Shown here piece after piece: positions 55,865 to 64,000 of a stretch of DNA of 64,000 nt. The number at the start of each line of letters is the position of its first letter. Within the stretch, counting starts at the first letter, position 1. The position numbers and the translations under genes were made by a program. The stretch spans positions 1 through 64,000 of the forward strand of contig JAHBUO010000010.1 in NCBI GenBank assembly GCA_019638025.1, written 5' to 3'. A model generated the notes under the pieces. It was not told where the DNA came from, searched no databases, and worked only from the letters and a program-made list of their open reading frames with translations. The stretch is from Ignavibacteriaceae bacterium. Its GTDB lineage: Bacteria > Bacteroidota > Ignavibacteria > Ignavibacteriales > Ignavibacteriaceae.

Positions 55865-56113
55865 CTAATTTAATCCGCACATTCCGGATGAACAGGGAGA
55901 GGGGGTATTGATAGCACAACTTCCGTCACTACATCCACCACCAAAAGAATAGGAAGCTGAAGCAGGAACCGATGCACTGAAAGACGACAATAATTTTTTA
56001 ATTTCAACAGAATTGCATACCGGACAATTAACTTCTTCCGTATGATTAATCGATTTGTGTAATATTTCAAATTTTGAATTACATTCTGAACAGCGATATT
56101 CAAAAATTGGCAT
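55865..56113 (-). CDS. FmdB-type zinc-ribbon protein
   Basis: 82 residues: YRCSECNSKFE and NCPVCNSVEIKKLLSS give the two CxxC pairs of the FmdB/CxxC zinc-ribbon regulatory family, followed by a Ser/Gly tail and a second Cys cluster (CSDGSC, CSSGMC). It may bind metal as a small regulator. In the same run as the anti-sigma gene (20-nt gap). Confidence 0.85.
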   Translation of the reverse strand: MPIFEYRCSECNSKFEILHKSINHTEEVNCPVCNSVEIKKLLSSFSASVPASASYSFGGGCSDGSCAINTPSPCSSGMCGLN

Positions 56114-56133
56114 AAACTATTTCTCCTTTGTTT

Positions 56134-56373
56134 TTATTCATTTTCAAGATTTAAAAATTTCATTAATCGGAAATGTGCTTCCTCCGGAACATCAACATTG
56201 TACTGTTTGTAGAACTCAATTGTATTTTCGACCGAATGAAAATAATTTTGACACGTTTCACAGTTCTCGAGATGAGATTTTATAGCTACACATTTTGGTG
56301 AGTTGAGTTCTTCCCCCAAACTTTCACAAACGTGTTCCATCACTTCACGGCATGTAACTTTTACTTTTATCAT
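56134..56373 (-). CDS. Zinc-finger anti-sigma-like protein, no membrane anchor
   Basis: 79 residues. HLENCETC gives the His-x3-Cys-x2-Cys ZAS motif with a further Cys near the N terminus. No membrane segment is present, so it would be cytosolic. The ATG at 56371-56373 overlaps the TGA that ends the sigma frame (ATGA), the standard arrangement for a sigma factor with its anti-sigma partner. Redox release is typical of ZAS proteins. Confidence 0.8.
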   Translation of the reverse strand: MIKVKVTCREVMEHVCESLGEELNSPKCVAIKSHLENCETCQNYFHSVENTIEFYKQYNVDVPEEAHFRLMKFLNLENE

Positions 56374-56930
56374 ACATTTAATGCTTTCGATAATTCTTTT
56401 CTCAAATAAGCTCTTGCTCTGTGAAGTCTTGATTTTACAGCCGGAACAGATAACTCAAAGTTAATTTACGTCTCTTCTGTTGATAACTGTTCAACATCGC
56501 GCAATGTAAATACAATTCTATATTCAGGAGCTAGATTGCTAATTGCTTTGTCAAGAATTTGTCTCAACTCTTTAGTTTCGAGATTTTTTATTGGAAGCGA
56601 ATTCCAATCAGCGATATACTTTTCATCAAATAAACTATCGTCAGTCTCAACATCAACGTATTGGTATCGCTTGTTCTTACGTGCTTCCATTAAGCAATTA
56701 TTAACCACAATACGATAAAGCCATGTCGATAGTTTTGATTTACTATCAAACTGATGAAAAGACTTTACCATACTTAAGAAGGTTTCTTGCATAGTGTTTT
56801 CGGCTTTATCTCGGTCCCGACAAATCTTGAAAGAAAAATTGTAAATAGTTTTTTCGTATTTCTTTACAAGAAATGTAAGTGCTTTACGGTCACCTTCTTT
56901 TGCTCTATCAATAAAATATTCTTCATCCAT
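56370..56930 (-). pseudogene. ECF-type sigma factor interrupted by an in-frame TAA
   Basis: The frame from ATG 56928-56930 (TTG 56954 possible) encodes region 2 (DRAKEGDRKALTFLVKKYE, KLSTWLYRIVVNNC) and the start of region 4 (LAPEYRIVFTLRDVEQLSTEET). A TAA at 56468-56466 then stops it after about 154 residues. Continuing in the same frame for about 31 codons gives INFELSVPAVKSRLHRARAY and so on, an intact helix-turn-helix end of region 4, closing at TGA 56372-56370, which overlaps the anti-sigma ATG. The spacing across the TAA is exactly that of the family, with no frame shift, so the stop sits in place of one residue. Truncated product would lack the -35 recognition helix. Confidence 0.75.
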
Positions 56931-57011
56931 TGTATAAGATGTACCTTTTTTCAAAAAGTTTCAGGAAAATTTATTCTGAAAAGATAAAAAAATATTTAGT
57001 TTATTTTAATT

Positions 57012-57635
57012 CTAAAAGATTAGCTTCGTATCCAAACTTTTCCAAAGATACCATGCGGCAATAGAATTATATGGAGCCCATTTATTTTTATGAGACAGAT
57101 TTGATATTTCGCTGTCGGTCGGAAGGCTATCAAATTTATATAATTTTGAAATCGCTTTTCTAATTCCGAGGTCAGTAGTAGGAAGAATATTTAATCTACC
57201 AAGAGTGAAAATTAAAAACATCTGAGCAGTCCAGACGACAATTCCCTTTACGGTTACAAGGTGAGCGATAATTTCCTCATCAGATTGATTGTCCAGATTC
57301 GTAAAGGAAATCTGTTTTGTCGATTTCTTGTGCGCTAAATCTTTAATGTATTTTATTTTAGCATATGAAATACCAAGTTTTCTTAATTCCTCAGTTTCTG
57401 AAGATAATATCTTTTTAGCAGTGATTGAATAATTCATGAAGCTATGAAATCTTTTGATGATTTTGTCAGCTGCATGGATAGAAAGCTGTTGAGAAATAAT
57501 TGAGTCTACTAAACTCTCAAAATACTTTTTATTAGTAATAATATTAAATTTTTCAGACTGATTAATAACCTTCCGAAGAGAAGAATCATTTCGTTTTAAG
57601 TGATTGATACCGTTTAATATTTCTAAATTATTCAT
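57012..57635 (-). CDS. DNA-3-methyladenine glycosylase, AlkA-type HhH
   Basis: 207 residues: a helix-hairpin-helix glycosylase with SIISQQLSIHAADKI, HhH-like VKGIVVWTAQMFLIF, and the catalytic Asp in TTDLGIRKA. It removes alkylated bases (3-methyladenine and related) in base excision repair. Divergent from the kinase-like gene; 37 nt between starts. Confidence 0.88.
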   Translation of the reverse strand: MNNLEILNGINHLKRNDSSLRKVINQSEKFNIITNKKYFESLVDSIISQQLSIHAADKIIKRFHSFMNYSITAKKILSSETEELRKLGISYAKIKYIKDLAHKKSTKQISFTNLDNQSDEEIIAHLVTVKGIVVWTAQMFLIFTLGRLNILPTTDLGIRKAISKLYKFDSLPTDSEISNLSHKNKWAPYNSIAAWYLWKSLDTKLIF

Positions 57636-57672
57636 TATTATTGCTGTTAATAAAAATAGTAATGAGAAACAA

Positions 57673-59868
57673 ATGCTATCTCAAATAAAAGCTCTATCCT
57701 TAATAAAAGCAAATAAATTATTTGCTCACATAGACATTGATTCATTCCAAGTAAATTATTCGCAGAAGAATCTTCAAGAATTCAATGAAGGAGAGATTTT
57801 ATTCCAACCCGAAGAAGCATCGGATAAAGTTTTTCTTATCCTCCAGGGGAAAGTAAAAATAAAGCATCGAACTTATATTGATGGTCAAAGAATCTTCATT
57901 AAGCAGAGTGGTGATTTTTTTGGCGAGAAAGAATTTCTCGAAAATGTGAAACGTGATTCCTCGTCAGTAGCTGAAACCGCTTGTACTCTCTATACTTTAT
58001 CTAAAAATGATATCGAAATGCTGACCAATCAGAATCAAACTATACTCAGTAATTTGCAAGGTATTGAAATTTATTCCCCTAAAGTTGAGGCTATCGATGA
58101 TATTCAAGTTTCAGCTCAGAGTTACACGGAAGAGAATCAAGATAAGAATTTAGAAGAAGAAAAATTCTTTTCTACTGAATCTGAAATTGTGAATGATGAA
58201 AGTTTTGAGTTTAAGGAAATTGGTGCAGATATTACTGAGTCATTCGACTTTAATTCATTTAAAATCCCCGAAACAGTTGAAAAAGATGAGCCATCTTCAT
58301 TTTCAAGTCCTGAGTTTGCTGAAAGTGAACAAGTTGAGTCGATTGAATGGAATTTTGGTGAAAGCGATGAAGACTTAGATGAAGAGATAATTCTTGAAGA
58401 AGATACGATTTTACCTTCAGAACCAATTATGGAATTAGAGTCAGATGAAAAAATAGAATGGACTGATAAAGAAGTTTCTTCAAATGATGAAGTTTTTGAT
58501 ACTGTTACCGATTGGAGTTTTAATGCTGAGCCATTAACTGTTGAACATGAACAGAGTTTTACAGAAGAAAGTAATAATACAGTTGAAGGACAATCATTCG
58601 GTTTTTCTGAAGAAACCTCTGATTGGGGAAGTAGTTTTAATCATGAACCAAGTGAAGAAAAATTTATTGAAGAATTACCTGAATCACAAAAGTATCACTT
58701 CTCCACCGAGCAATTAAATCTTATAATTAACGCAGCAGAATTAGTAAACTCAAACATTAAATTAGATGAAGTACTAAAATCAATAGTTGCTGCAGCCTCA
58801 TCATTAACGGATGCAGATAGAGGAACATTATATATTGTTGATAGAGAAACAAATGAACTTTGGTCTAAAGTCGTTCGTGGTGATGACATGGAGGAAATTA
58901 GACTTAGAATTGGGCAAGGTTTAGCCGGTTGGGTTGCACAAAACGGTGAGATTGTAAATATTCAAGACGCTACAATCGATGAGAGGTTTGATTCAGAAAT
59001 TGACAAGAGTTCAGGATATAAAACTCAGTCTATGCTTTGCTATCCAATAAAAAACAAAAATGGTGTTGTTGTTGGAGTTCTCCAGTTACTCAATAGTGCT
59101 AAAGGTTTTTTTGTACCTATAGATGAAGCATTTTTAGAGGCTCTTTCTGTGCATGCAGCATTAGCACTGGAAAATGCTGAACTTGTCCAACAAATTTTAC
59201 GTACGGATAGGTTAACTTCTATAGGGAAAGTTGCTAACTTTATTATCAACGATATTAAAAAACCTATTTTAACTATCAAGCATTATGCGGAACATATCAA
59301 GAAAAAAGAACTTGCACCGGAAATTAAACAAGTTTTAGATATGATTATTGAACAAGCATCATCGGTATCAGATTTAGTACAAACAACTTTAAGCTATTCT
59401 GAAGGAAGGTCCATTCTTCAAACAAAAAAACAAAGTTTAAATGCAACTCTTGATTCAATTTTGGAAATGCTCGCAGAATTTGTCGATTCCAAAAAAGTTA
59501 AACTCTTTAAGAAGTATGATAAAGATACGATTGTTCAGATTGATAGAAAAGAATTCTATCAAGCGTGCTTCCAGATTGCTAAAAATGCTTGTGAAGCAAT
59601 GGGAAGTGGTGGTAATTTATATCTTTCAACACTGATAGAAGATGATTTTGTTTCAGTCTCTTTTAAAGATTCCGGTCTCGGGATTCCTGATAGTTTAATC
59701 GAAAAAATTTGGGAACCTTTTATGAGTCACGGTAAGAAAAATGGTGTTGGACTAGGGCTACCAATAGTTGAAAAAATTATCAAGGAACATAACGGAAGCA
59801 TTTCAGTTGAAAGTGATTTAGGTTCAGGAACTACTTTCATAATTAAGCTCCCAATAATTAAAAATTAA
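57673..59868 (+). CDS. cNMP-binding / GAF / histidine-kinase-like protein lacking the H-box His
   Basis: 731 residues from ATG 57673 (frame opens at 57604). Order: a CAP-type cNMP domain (about 30-120; GEKEFLENVKRDSSS, Arg kept), a very acidic linker (about 150-340), a GAF domain (about 345-500), a dimerisation helix and an HATPase with N-box NACEAM, DSGLGIP and GVGLGLPIVEKI. In the H-box, GIAHEIKNPL is replaced by FIINDIKKPI, giving Asn526 (59248-59250) for the phospho-accepting His. The ATPase motifs are intact, so it may bind ATP without autophosphorylation, or work as a scaffold or serine-kinase-like switch. The miaA ATG overlaps its stop (TAATG). Confidence 0.82.
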   Translation: MLSQIKALSLIKANKLFAHIDIDSFQVNYSQKNLQEFNEGEILFQPEEASDKVFLILQGKVKIKHRTYIDGQRIFIKQSGDFFGEKEFLENVKRDSSSVAETACTLYTLSKNDIEMLTNQNQTILSNLQGIEIYSPKVEAIDDIQVSAQSYTEENQDKNLEEEKFFSTESEIVNDESFEFKEIGADITESFDFNSFKIPETVEKDEPSSFSSPEFAESEQVESIEWNFGESDEDLDEEIILEEDTILPSEPIMELESDEKIEWTDKEVSSNDEVFDTVTDWSFNAEPLTVEHEQSFTEESNNTVEGQSFGFSEETSDWGSSFNHEPSEEKFIEELPESQKYHFSTEQLNLIINAAELVNSNIKLDEVLKSIVAAASSLTDADRGTLYIVDRETNELWSKVVRGDDMEEIRLRIGQGLAGWVAQNGEIVNIQDATIDERFDSEIDKSSGYKTQSMLCYPIKNKNGVVVGVLQLLNSAKGFFVPIDEAFLEALSVHAALALENAELVQQILRTDRLTSIGKVANFIINDIKKPILTIKHYAEHIKKKELAPEIKQVLDMIIEQASSVSDLVQTTLSYSEGRSILQTKKQSLNATLDSILEMLAEFVDSKKVKLFKKYDKDTIVQIDRKEFYQACFQIAKNACEAMGSGGNLYLSTLIEDDFVSVSFKDSGLGIPDSLIEKIWEPFMSHGKKNGVGLGLPIVEKIIKEHNGSISVESDLGSGTTFIIKLPIIKN

Positions 59869-60779
59869 TGTCTTATAATTTAATTACGATTTTGGGTCCC
59901 ACGGCTTGTGGGAAAACAAAATTAGGTGTTGCACTCGCGGAGTACCTCAATGGAGAAATAATATCGGCTGACTCCCGTCAAGTTTACAAGCAGCTTGATA
60001 TCGGTACAGGAAAAGATATTCATGAATATACAATCGATGAAAAAAAAGCAATTGCCTATCATCTAATCGATATTATAGACCCAAAGGATGAATACAATCT
60101 TTTCTCATATCAATCCGATTTTATCAGTGTCTACAATGAAATAATAAAGCAGTCTAAAGTCCCGATTCAAGTAGGTGGAACCGGGCTATATCTTTCATCA
60201 ATAGTTCAAAATTATAAACTCATCAAGGAAGATTCTTCAATTAATTTAGAAAACCTTTCTGATAATGAACTGAAAGGATTGCTAAAGAAAAATAGACAAT
60301 CGATACATAATACAACTGATTTACTCGATAGGGGACGATTAGAAAAAGCTGTTAAAATTGCGATTAGTGGAAATAAGAGAAATCATAGTAGTAAGATTAT
60401 TTTTAATTCATTAGTAATTGGGATAGTTCCCGATAGGGAGATTGTTAAAAGGAGAATTACTGCAAGGTTAAAACAACGGTTAAAAGAGGGAATGATTGAT
60501 GAGGTTGAGGGATTACTTAAATCTGGAATAACTCATTCAAGACTAAACGAGCTTGGTTTAGAGTATCGATATCTATCACTTTACCTTCAAAGTAAAGTGA
60601 ATTATAATGATATGTTTCAAAAGTTAAACAGTGCGATTCATTCATTTTCAAAAAAACAGATGACATGGTTTAGGAAAATGGAAAAAGAAGGTGTGAAAAT
60701 AAATTGGATACATGAAGCTTCTTTAGAAAAAGCTAAAGAGATAATTGAAAAAGTGGAATTTAATTTTGAAGCATTCTGA
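59868..60779 (+). CDS. miaA: tRNA dimethylallyltransferase
   Basis: 303 residues: P-loop GPTACGKTKLG, ISADSRQVYKQLDIGTGK and VGGTGLYLSSI, all diagnostic of MiaA, which prenylates A37 of UNN-reading tRNAs. Translationally coupled with the kinase-like gene by TAATG, and with the glycosyltransferase frame by overlap. Confidence 0.94.
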   Translation: MSYNLITILGPTACGKTKLGVALAEYLNGEIISADSRQVYKQLDIGTGKDIHEYTIDEKKAIAYHLIDIIDPKDEYNLFSYQSDFISVYNEIIKQSKVPIQVGGTGLYLSSIVQNYKLIKEDSSINLENLSDNELKGLLKKNRQSIHNTTDLLDRGRLEKAVKIAISGNKRNHSSKIIFNSLVIGIVPDREIVKRRITARLKQRLKEGMIDEVEGLLKSGITHSRLNELGLEYRYLSLYLQSKVNYNDMFQKLNSAIHSFSKKQMTWFRKMEKEGVKINWIHEASLEKAKEIIEKVEFNFEAF

Positions 60780-62085
60780 CTTACCTAAATATATCTTGTC
60801 GTACAAAGAGAAATTCGCGTTAGATCAGTGGGAAATTGCTCATTCTTTTGATTGTAGATTTAATCTAATTGTGGTTATCCCCGCTATTGATGAGCTCAAA
60901 GGCACCAAAATATTAATTGAATCTTTGCAAAATCAGAAAATAAATTCCGACTTCAATGCACTTATCCTATTTGTAGTGAACAATCATGATAATCATTCTG
61001 AAGAAATTAAAAACTCGAATCATGAATTAATAAATTATATCGATTCGTTTAAAACAAATCTCAATATGAGCTCAGCTTCCGATAGGAAAGTAAGATTATC
61101 ATACATTGATGCATCTTCGAAAGGAAAGACTCTTCCGCAAAAAGATGCAGGAGTTGGATTGGCAAGGAAAATCGGGATGGATTTAGCTTTGTCACAATTT
61201 GATTTCTCATCAAGTAAACAAATCCTTGTTTGTCTTGATGCAGATTGTACAGTTTCTCCAACTTACTTTGAGGAGATTTATAAATATTTTTTAGCAAATG
61301 ATTGTCATGCTGCATCAATCAGATTTGAACATCCTCTGGTTGGCACTGATGAAGAGAATAAAGCAATCGTCAATTATGAGATATTTCTCAGATACTATGT
61401 GCTTGGATTAAAATTTGCATCTTCCTCTTTTGCTTTCTTTACGATTGGTTCTTCAATGGCTTGCAGTGCTGAAGCTTATACAAAAATTGGTGGGATGAAT
61501 AAAAAAAAGGCAGCGGAGGATTTTTATTTTTTAGAAAAATTGTCTAAAAACTATAAGGTTCATGAGATTAGTAAATGTGCGGTTTATCCTTCATCAAGAG
61601 GCTCTTGGCGCGTTCCATTTGGAACGGGACAAAGAGTGAATAGATTCTTAAAGTACGAGAGAAATGAGTATTTACTATACAATCCGAATTCTTTTGAAAT
61701 CCTAAAGCAATGGTTACAAATATTCATGGCAGGTGATGTTAAATCAGAAATTGAGTATTTAGAATCTGCTAACAGTATTAGTCCGGTGCTGTATGAATAT
61801 TTAGTTGCTAATAATTTTGCTAGTGAATGGAAGCGGATTTTAGATAATTCGAAAGGAGTCAATCAAATCCAAAAACAGAAATCGCTTTGGTTTGATGGAT
61901 TTAAAACTCTTAAGTTTGTTCACTATTTGAGAGATAACGGATTTCAGCAAGTTGGAATGTTTCATGCACTTGATATAATGTTGAAGAAATATGGTTACCA
62001 TACAAGTATAAAATATAATTCAGAAATTCCGGATTTAGAAACTCAGCTTAAGTATTTAATTCTATTGAGAGATGTCTGTAGATAA
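60745..62085 (+). CDS. Glycosyltransferase family 2-like protein
   Basis: 446 residues. VVIPAIDELKGTKILIESLQ and the nucleotide-sugar metal motif LDADC (CLDADCTVSP) match GT2/GT-A glycosyltransferases. The later AAEDFYFLEKLSK supplies the ED motif. No membrane span. The start is a TTG, at 60745 or 60766, within the end of miaA; I cannot settle which. Acceptor unknown. Confidence 0.75.
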   Translation: MKKWNLILKHSDLPKYILSYKEKFALDQWEIAHSFDCRFNLIVVIPAIDELKGTKILIESLQNQKINSDFNALILFVVNNHDNHSEEIKNSNHELINYIDSFKTNLNMSSASDRKVRLSYIDASSKGKTLPQKDAGVGLARKIGMDLALSQFDFSSSKQILVCLDADCTVSPTYFEEIYKYFLANDCHAASIRFEHPLVGTDEENKAIVNYEIFLRYYVLGLKFASSSFAFFTIGSSMACSAEAYTKIGGMNKKKAAEDFYFLEKLSKNYKVHEISKCAVYPSSRGSWRVPFGTGQRVNRFLKYERNEYLLYNPNSFEILKQWLQIFMAGDVKSEIEYLESANSISPVLYEYLVANNFASEWKRILDNSKGVNQIQKQKSLWFDGFKTLKFVHYLRDNGFQQVGMFHALDIMLKKYGYHTSIKYNSEIPDLETQLKYLILLRDVCR

Positions 62086-62152
62086 AATTGCACTCCTTTT
62101 CAATCGAAAGAAAACAAAAGAATTTGTTATATTTGAAAAAAGATAAATCGAT

Positions 62153-62731
62153 ATGGACCCAATAAACATAATTATTTTACTTAATATTATTGCAACTTTC
62201 GGAGCAAATTTTTCGGGGGCGCAAAAGGGGCTTAAAACTTCAATAATTAAAGTGAAGGAAAAACCGAAGTCGTATCTTCAAACTTTACCAACATCAGTAG
62301 CTGTTATAACACTGGTTTTGCTAATCCTTTCTCTATTTAAAATTGGAACTTTCGAGTATAGTAATGAAATTTTAAGTTATCGGATTGTTGGACTTATTTC
62401 CTATCTTGTTTTTTCTTGGGTTCAAATTTGGGCTTACAAAACTTTGGGAGAAAATTATTCTCAAGATGTAGTAATTTTGAATAACCATAAATTAGTAAAA
62501 TCAGGGCTCTACCGATTTATTCGACATCCGCAATATTTAGCTCAATTTCTTGTTGATTTAACAGCCTCTGTTGCGGTGATGAGTTATTTGATTTTCCCGA
62601 TAGCATTTGTAGAGCTAATTTTATTAACACAACGTGCAAAATTAGAAGAAACTTTATTAAAGAAATATTTTAAGGAGTCTTTTGATGAGTATAAATCCAA
62701 ATCCGGTTTTATGATTCCATTCATAGGTTAA
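62153..62731 (+). CDS. ICMT/PEMT-like membrane methyltransferase
   Basis: 192 residues with about four to five membrane spans and the family core KLVKSGLYRFIRHPQYLAQF (RHPxY), then EETLLKKYFKESFDEYKSK, as in isoprenylcysteine-O-methyltransferase and phospholipid methyltransferase relatives. Substrate unknown. The amidase gene starts 2 nt after its stop. Confidence 0.8.
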   Translation: MDPINIIILLNIIATFGANFSGAQKGLKTSIIKVKEKPKSYLQTLPTSVAVITLVLLILSLFKIGTFEYSNEILSYRIVGLISYLVFSWVQIWAYKTLGENYSQDVVILNNHKLVKSGLYRFIRHPQYLAQFLVDLTASVAVMSYLIFPIAFVELILLTQRAKLEETLLKKYFKESFDEYKSKSGFMIPFIG

Positions 62732-62733
62732 TA

Positions 62734-64000
62734 ATGAAATTATTTTTAATCTTTATTCTTTTCATAAGCCTTTCATTTGCACAAACTATTTCCAAAAAAG
62801 AAATTGAGTTAAATGGTAAACGAGTAGTAGTTTCTTCTTATGTTAAAGGGGGAATTAACTATATTCCGCTAAATCAAATATCATCATTATTAAAGTACAA
62901 TTCCTTCAAAAACGAAGCGACTCGAAAAGTAGAATTAAAATCGGAATTTAAGAATTTTAAATTCTCTGCTAATAACCCGTACATTATTGTCACTGACAGA
63001 AGTAATAATGCTCCTGAAGTTATTCAATTGCCGGTATCCATAATTCAGATTGGCTCTGAATTGTACATACCATTTGAGTATGCAGCCGGAATTCTGATTT
63101 CAAAGCAAAACATCGAATTAAGTATAGTCGAAGCTGGGAGTCCCTCACCATTTGTTGTAGATGCTACAACGCCAAAATCAGATGTTACAGAAAAACCAAC
63201 TACTGAACCTAAATCTACTTTTGTAAATGATGTTGTAATTTCATCAGTAGCTGTTGACGAAAAAGCAAACGGAACCTTAGTTAAGTTTAAAGCAAACAAA
63301 AATATTCCATCAGCATCAGTAAGGCACTCGATAAAGAATGATGTTATAACAATTATTATTAAAAATACTAGTGTTGATGAAGCAGAAATCAGTGTAGAGA
63401 GAAAGAATAGTGTAATAAAGCAAATTAAGGGACAAAATGACGAACGGGAATCCAAAATTGAAATTGTCCTAACAAAAGATTATACGGCTTATGAATTAAT
63501 TCAGGATTCAAAATCACAGGACATATTGGTTACTATTAGAAGTAAATCTTTTGTGGCACAATCAGAAAAGAAATCGGTAAAAAAGGACAAATGGAACTTT
63601 GATGTGGTTGTATTGGATCCCGGCCACGGCGGCAAAGATTTTGGTGCTATAGGAGTTAACAATATTATTGAAAAGGAAATTAATCTTGCGATTTCTCTGA
63701 AACTTGGCAATATTATTAAGAAGAATATGCCTGATTTGAAAGTTGTTTATACTCGATCTGATGATAGATTTGTAGAGCTTTATAAACGAGGAAAAATTGC
63801 AAACGAAAACAATGGAAAATTATTTATTTCGATTCATTGTAACTCTGCTCCGAAGAAAAATAGCACTCCAAATGGCTTTGAGGTTTATCTATTAAGACCC
63901 GGGAGAACAAGCGAAGCTATCGGAATTGCGGAGTTTGAGAATAGTGTAATTAAACTTGAAGATAACCCTGATCGATATCAAAAATTAACTGATGAGAATT
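62734..64000 (+). CDS. N-acetylmuramoyl-L-alanine amidase (incomplete at window end)
   Basis: About 422 codons are visible and the frame is still open at 64000. A signal peptide (ISLSFAQ) is followed by an N-terminal beta domain resembling copper-amine-oxidase-like/AMIN segments, a Lys-rich linker and the start of an Amidase_3 domain: LDPGHGGKDFGA (first zinc His), YTRSDDRFVEL and FISIHCNSAP (second zinc His). It cleaves the amide bond between muramic acid and the peptide in the periplasm. It lies 2 nt after the ICMT-like gene. Confidence 0.9.
   Translation, partial: MKLFLIFILFISLSFAQTISKKEIELNGKRVVVSSYVKGGINYIPLNQISSLLKYNSFKNEATRKVELKSEFKNFKFSANNPYIIVTDRSNNAPEVIQLPVSIIQIGSELYIPFEYAAGILISKQNIELSIVEAGSPSPFVVDATTPKSDVTEKPTTEPKSTFVNDVVISSVAVDEKANGTLVKFKANKNIPSASVRHSIKNDVITIIIKNTSVDEAEISVERKNSVIKQIKGQNDERESKIEIVLTKDYTAYELIQDSKSQDILVTIRSKSFVAQSEKKSVKKDKWNFDVVVLDPGHGGKDFGAIGVNNIIEKEINLAISLKLGNIIKKNMPDLKVVYTRSDDRFVELYKRGKIANENNGKLFISIHCNSAPKKNSTPNGFEVYLLRPGRTSEAIGIAEFENSVIKLEDNPDRYQKLTDEN

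Noticed and set aside
57604..57672. Extended start of the cNMP-GAF kinase-like protein overlapping alkA
   Set aside because: Would overlap the divergent gene's start; the ATG at 57673 keeps the whole cNMP domain.
1..64000. Search for CRISPR arrays, tRNA or rRNA genes, IS elements, integrases and phage genes
   Set aside because: No direct-repeat/spacer pattern, cloverleaf, transposase or integrase motif was recognised on either strand by eye; a dedicated scan would be needed to exclude small elements.

Overview
The window is AT-rich, gene-dense bacterial chromosome from the Bacteroidota/Chlorobi group, most likely the Ignavibacteria. The evidence is two exported proteins ending in type IX secretion (T9SS) C-terminal sorting domains of the NFPNPFNP type, a PorV/PorQ-like T9SS protein, a ferredoxin-linked 2-oxoacid oxidoreductase, many MORN/YwqK-type and WG-repeat exported proteins, a propeller-type sensor kinase, and promoter-like TTTG / TAnnTTTG elements. 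Several genes appear to use TTG starts. I saw no tRNA, rRNA, CRISPR array, insertion sequence, integrase or prophage gene. The window opens inside one gene and closes inside another.

Layout. 1-4.2 kb: fumarase with two small unknown genes, divergent from glutamine synthetase. 4.2-9.4 kb: two T9SS cargo proteins (M28 peptidase, DUF3160 protein). 9.4-13.6 kb: agmatine-to-putrescine genes (aguB, aguA) and two MORN-repeat proteins. 13.7-19.1 kb: 2-oxoacid:ferredoxin oxidoreductase (alpha, and a beta-gamma fusion), CDF metal transporter, an apparently exported peptide deformylase, and a WG-repeat protein. 19.1-25.6 kb: tyrA, rpiB, a TonB-receptor-like barrel, and RNA methyltransferases. 25.6-34.7 kb: ABC exporter with TM2 and DUF2752 proteins, CBS protein, aat, Trm112-like protein, trhO, a HEAGH membrane protein, a MORN-TonB fusion and pdxB.

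34.7-49.5 kb is the most unusual block. It is one minus-strand run coding, in transcription order, for an nSTAND-WD40 protein, a TonB-dependent receptor, a GNAT-like protein, a transporter-HEAT-cNMP fusion, a propeller histidine kinase and a receiver-PP2C phosphatase, with spacers from an overlap up to 43 nt. It looks like an envelope-to-cytoplasm signalling operon ending in partner-switch-type output.

49.7-64 kb: L,D-transpeptidase, PspC protein, GlmU-like nucleotidyltransferase, small DUF proteins, thioesterase, PorV-like protein, then a sigma / zinc anti-sigma / zinc-ribbon / rhodanese operon in which the sigma gene carries an in-frame TAA inside region 4. Then come alkA, a cNMP-GAF protein whose kinase-like domain has Asn in place of the phospho-accepting His, miaA, a glycosyltransferase, an ICMT-like methyltransferase and the start of a cell-wall amidase.

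The observations most worth following are the interrupted sigma gene, the His-less kinase, the 15-kb signalling operon, the exported peptide deformylase and the beta-gamma fusion. All functions are read from sequence motifs alone; no database search was run.
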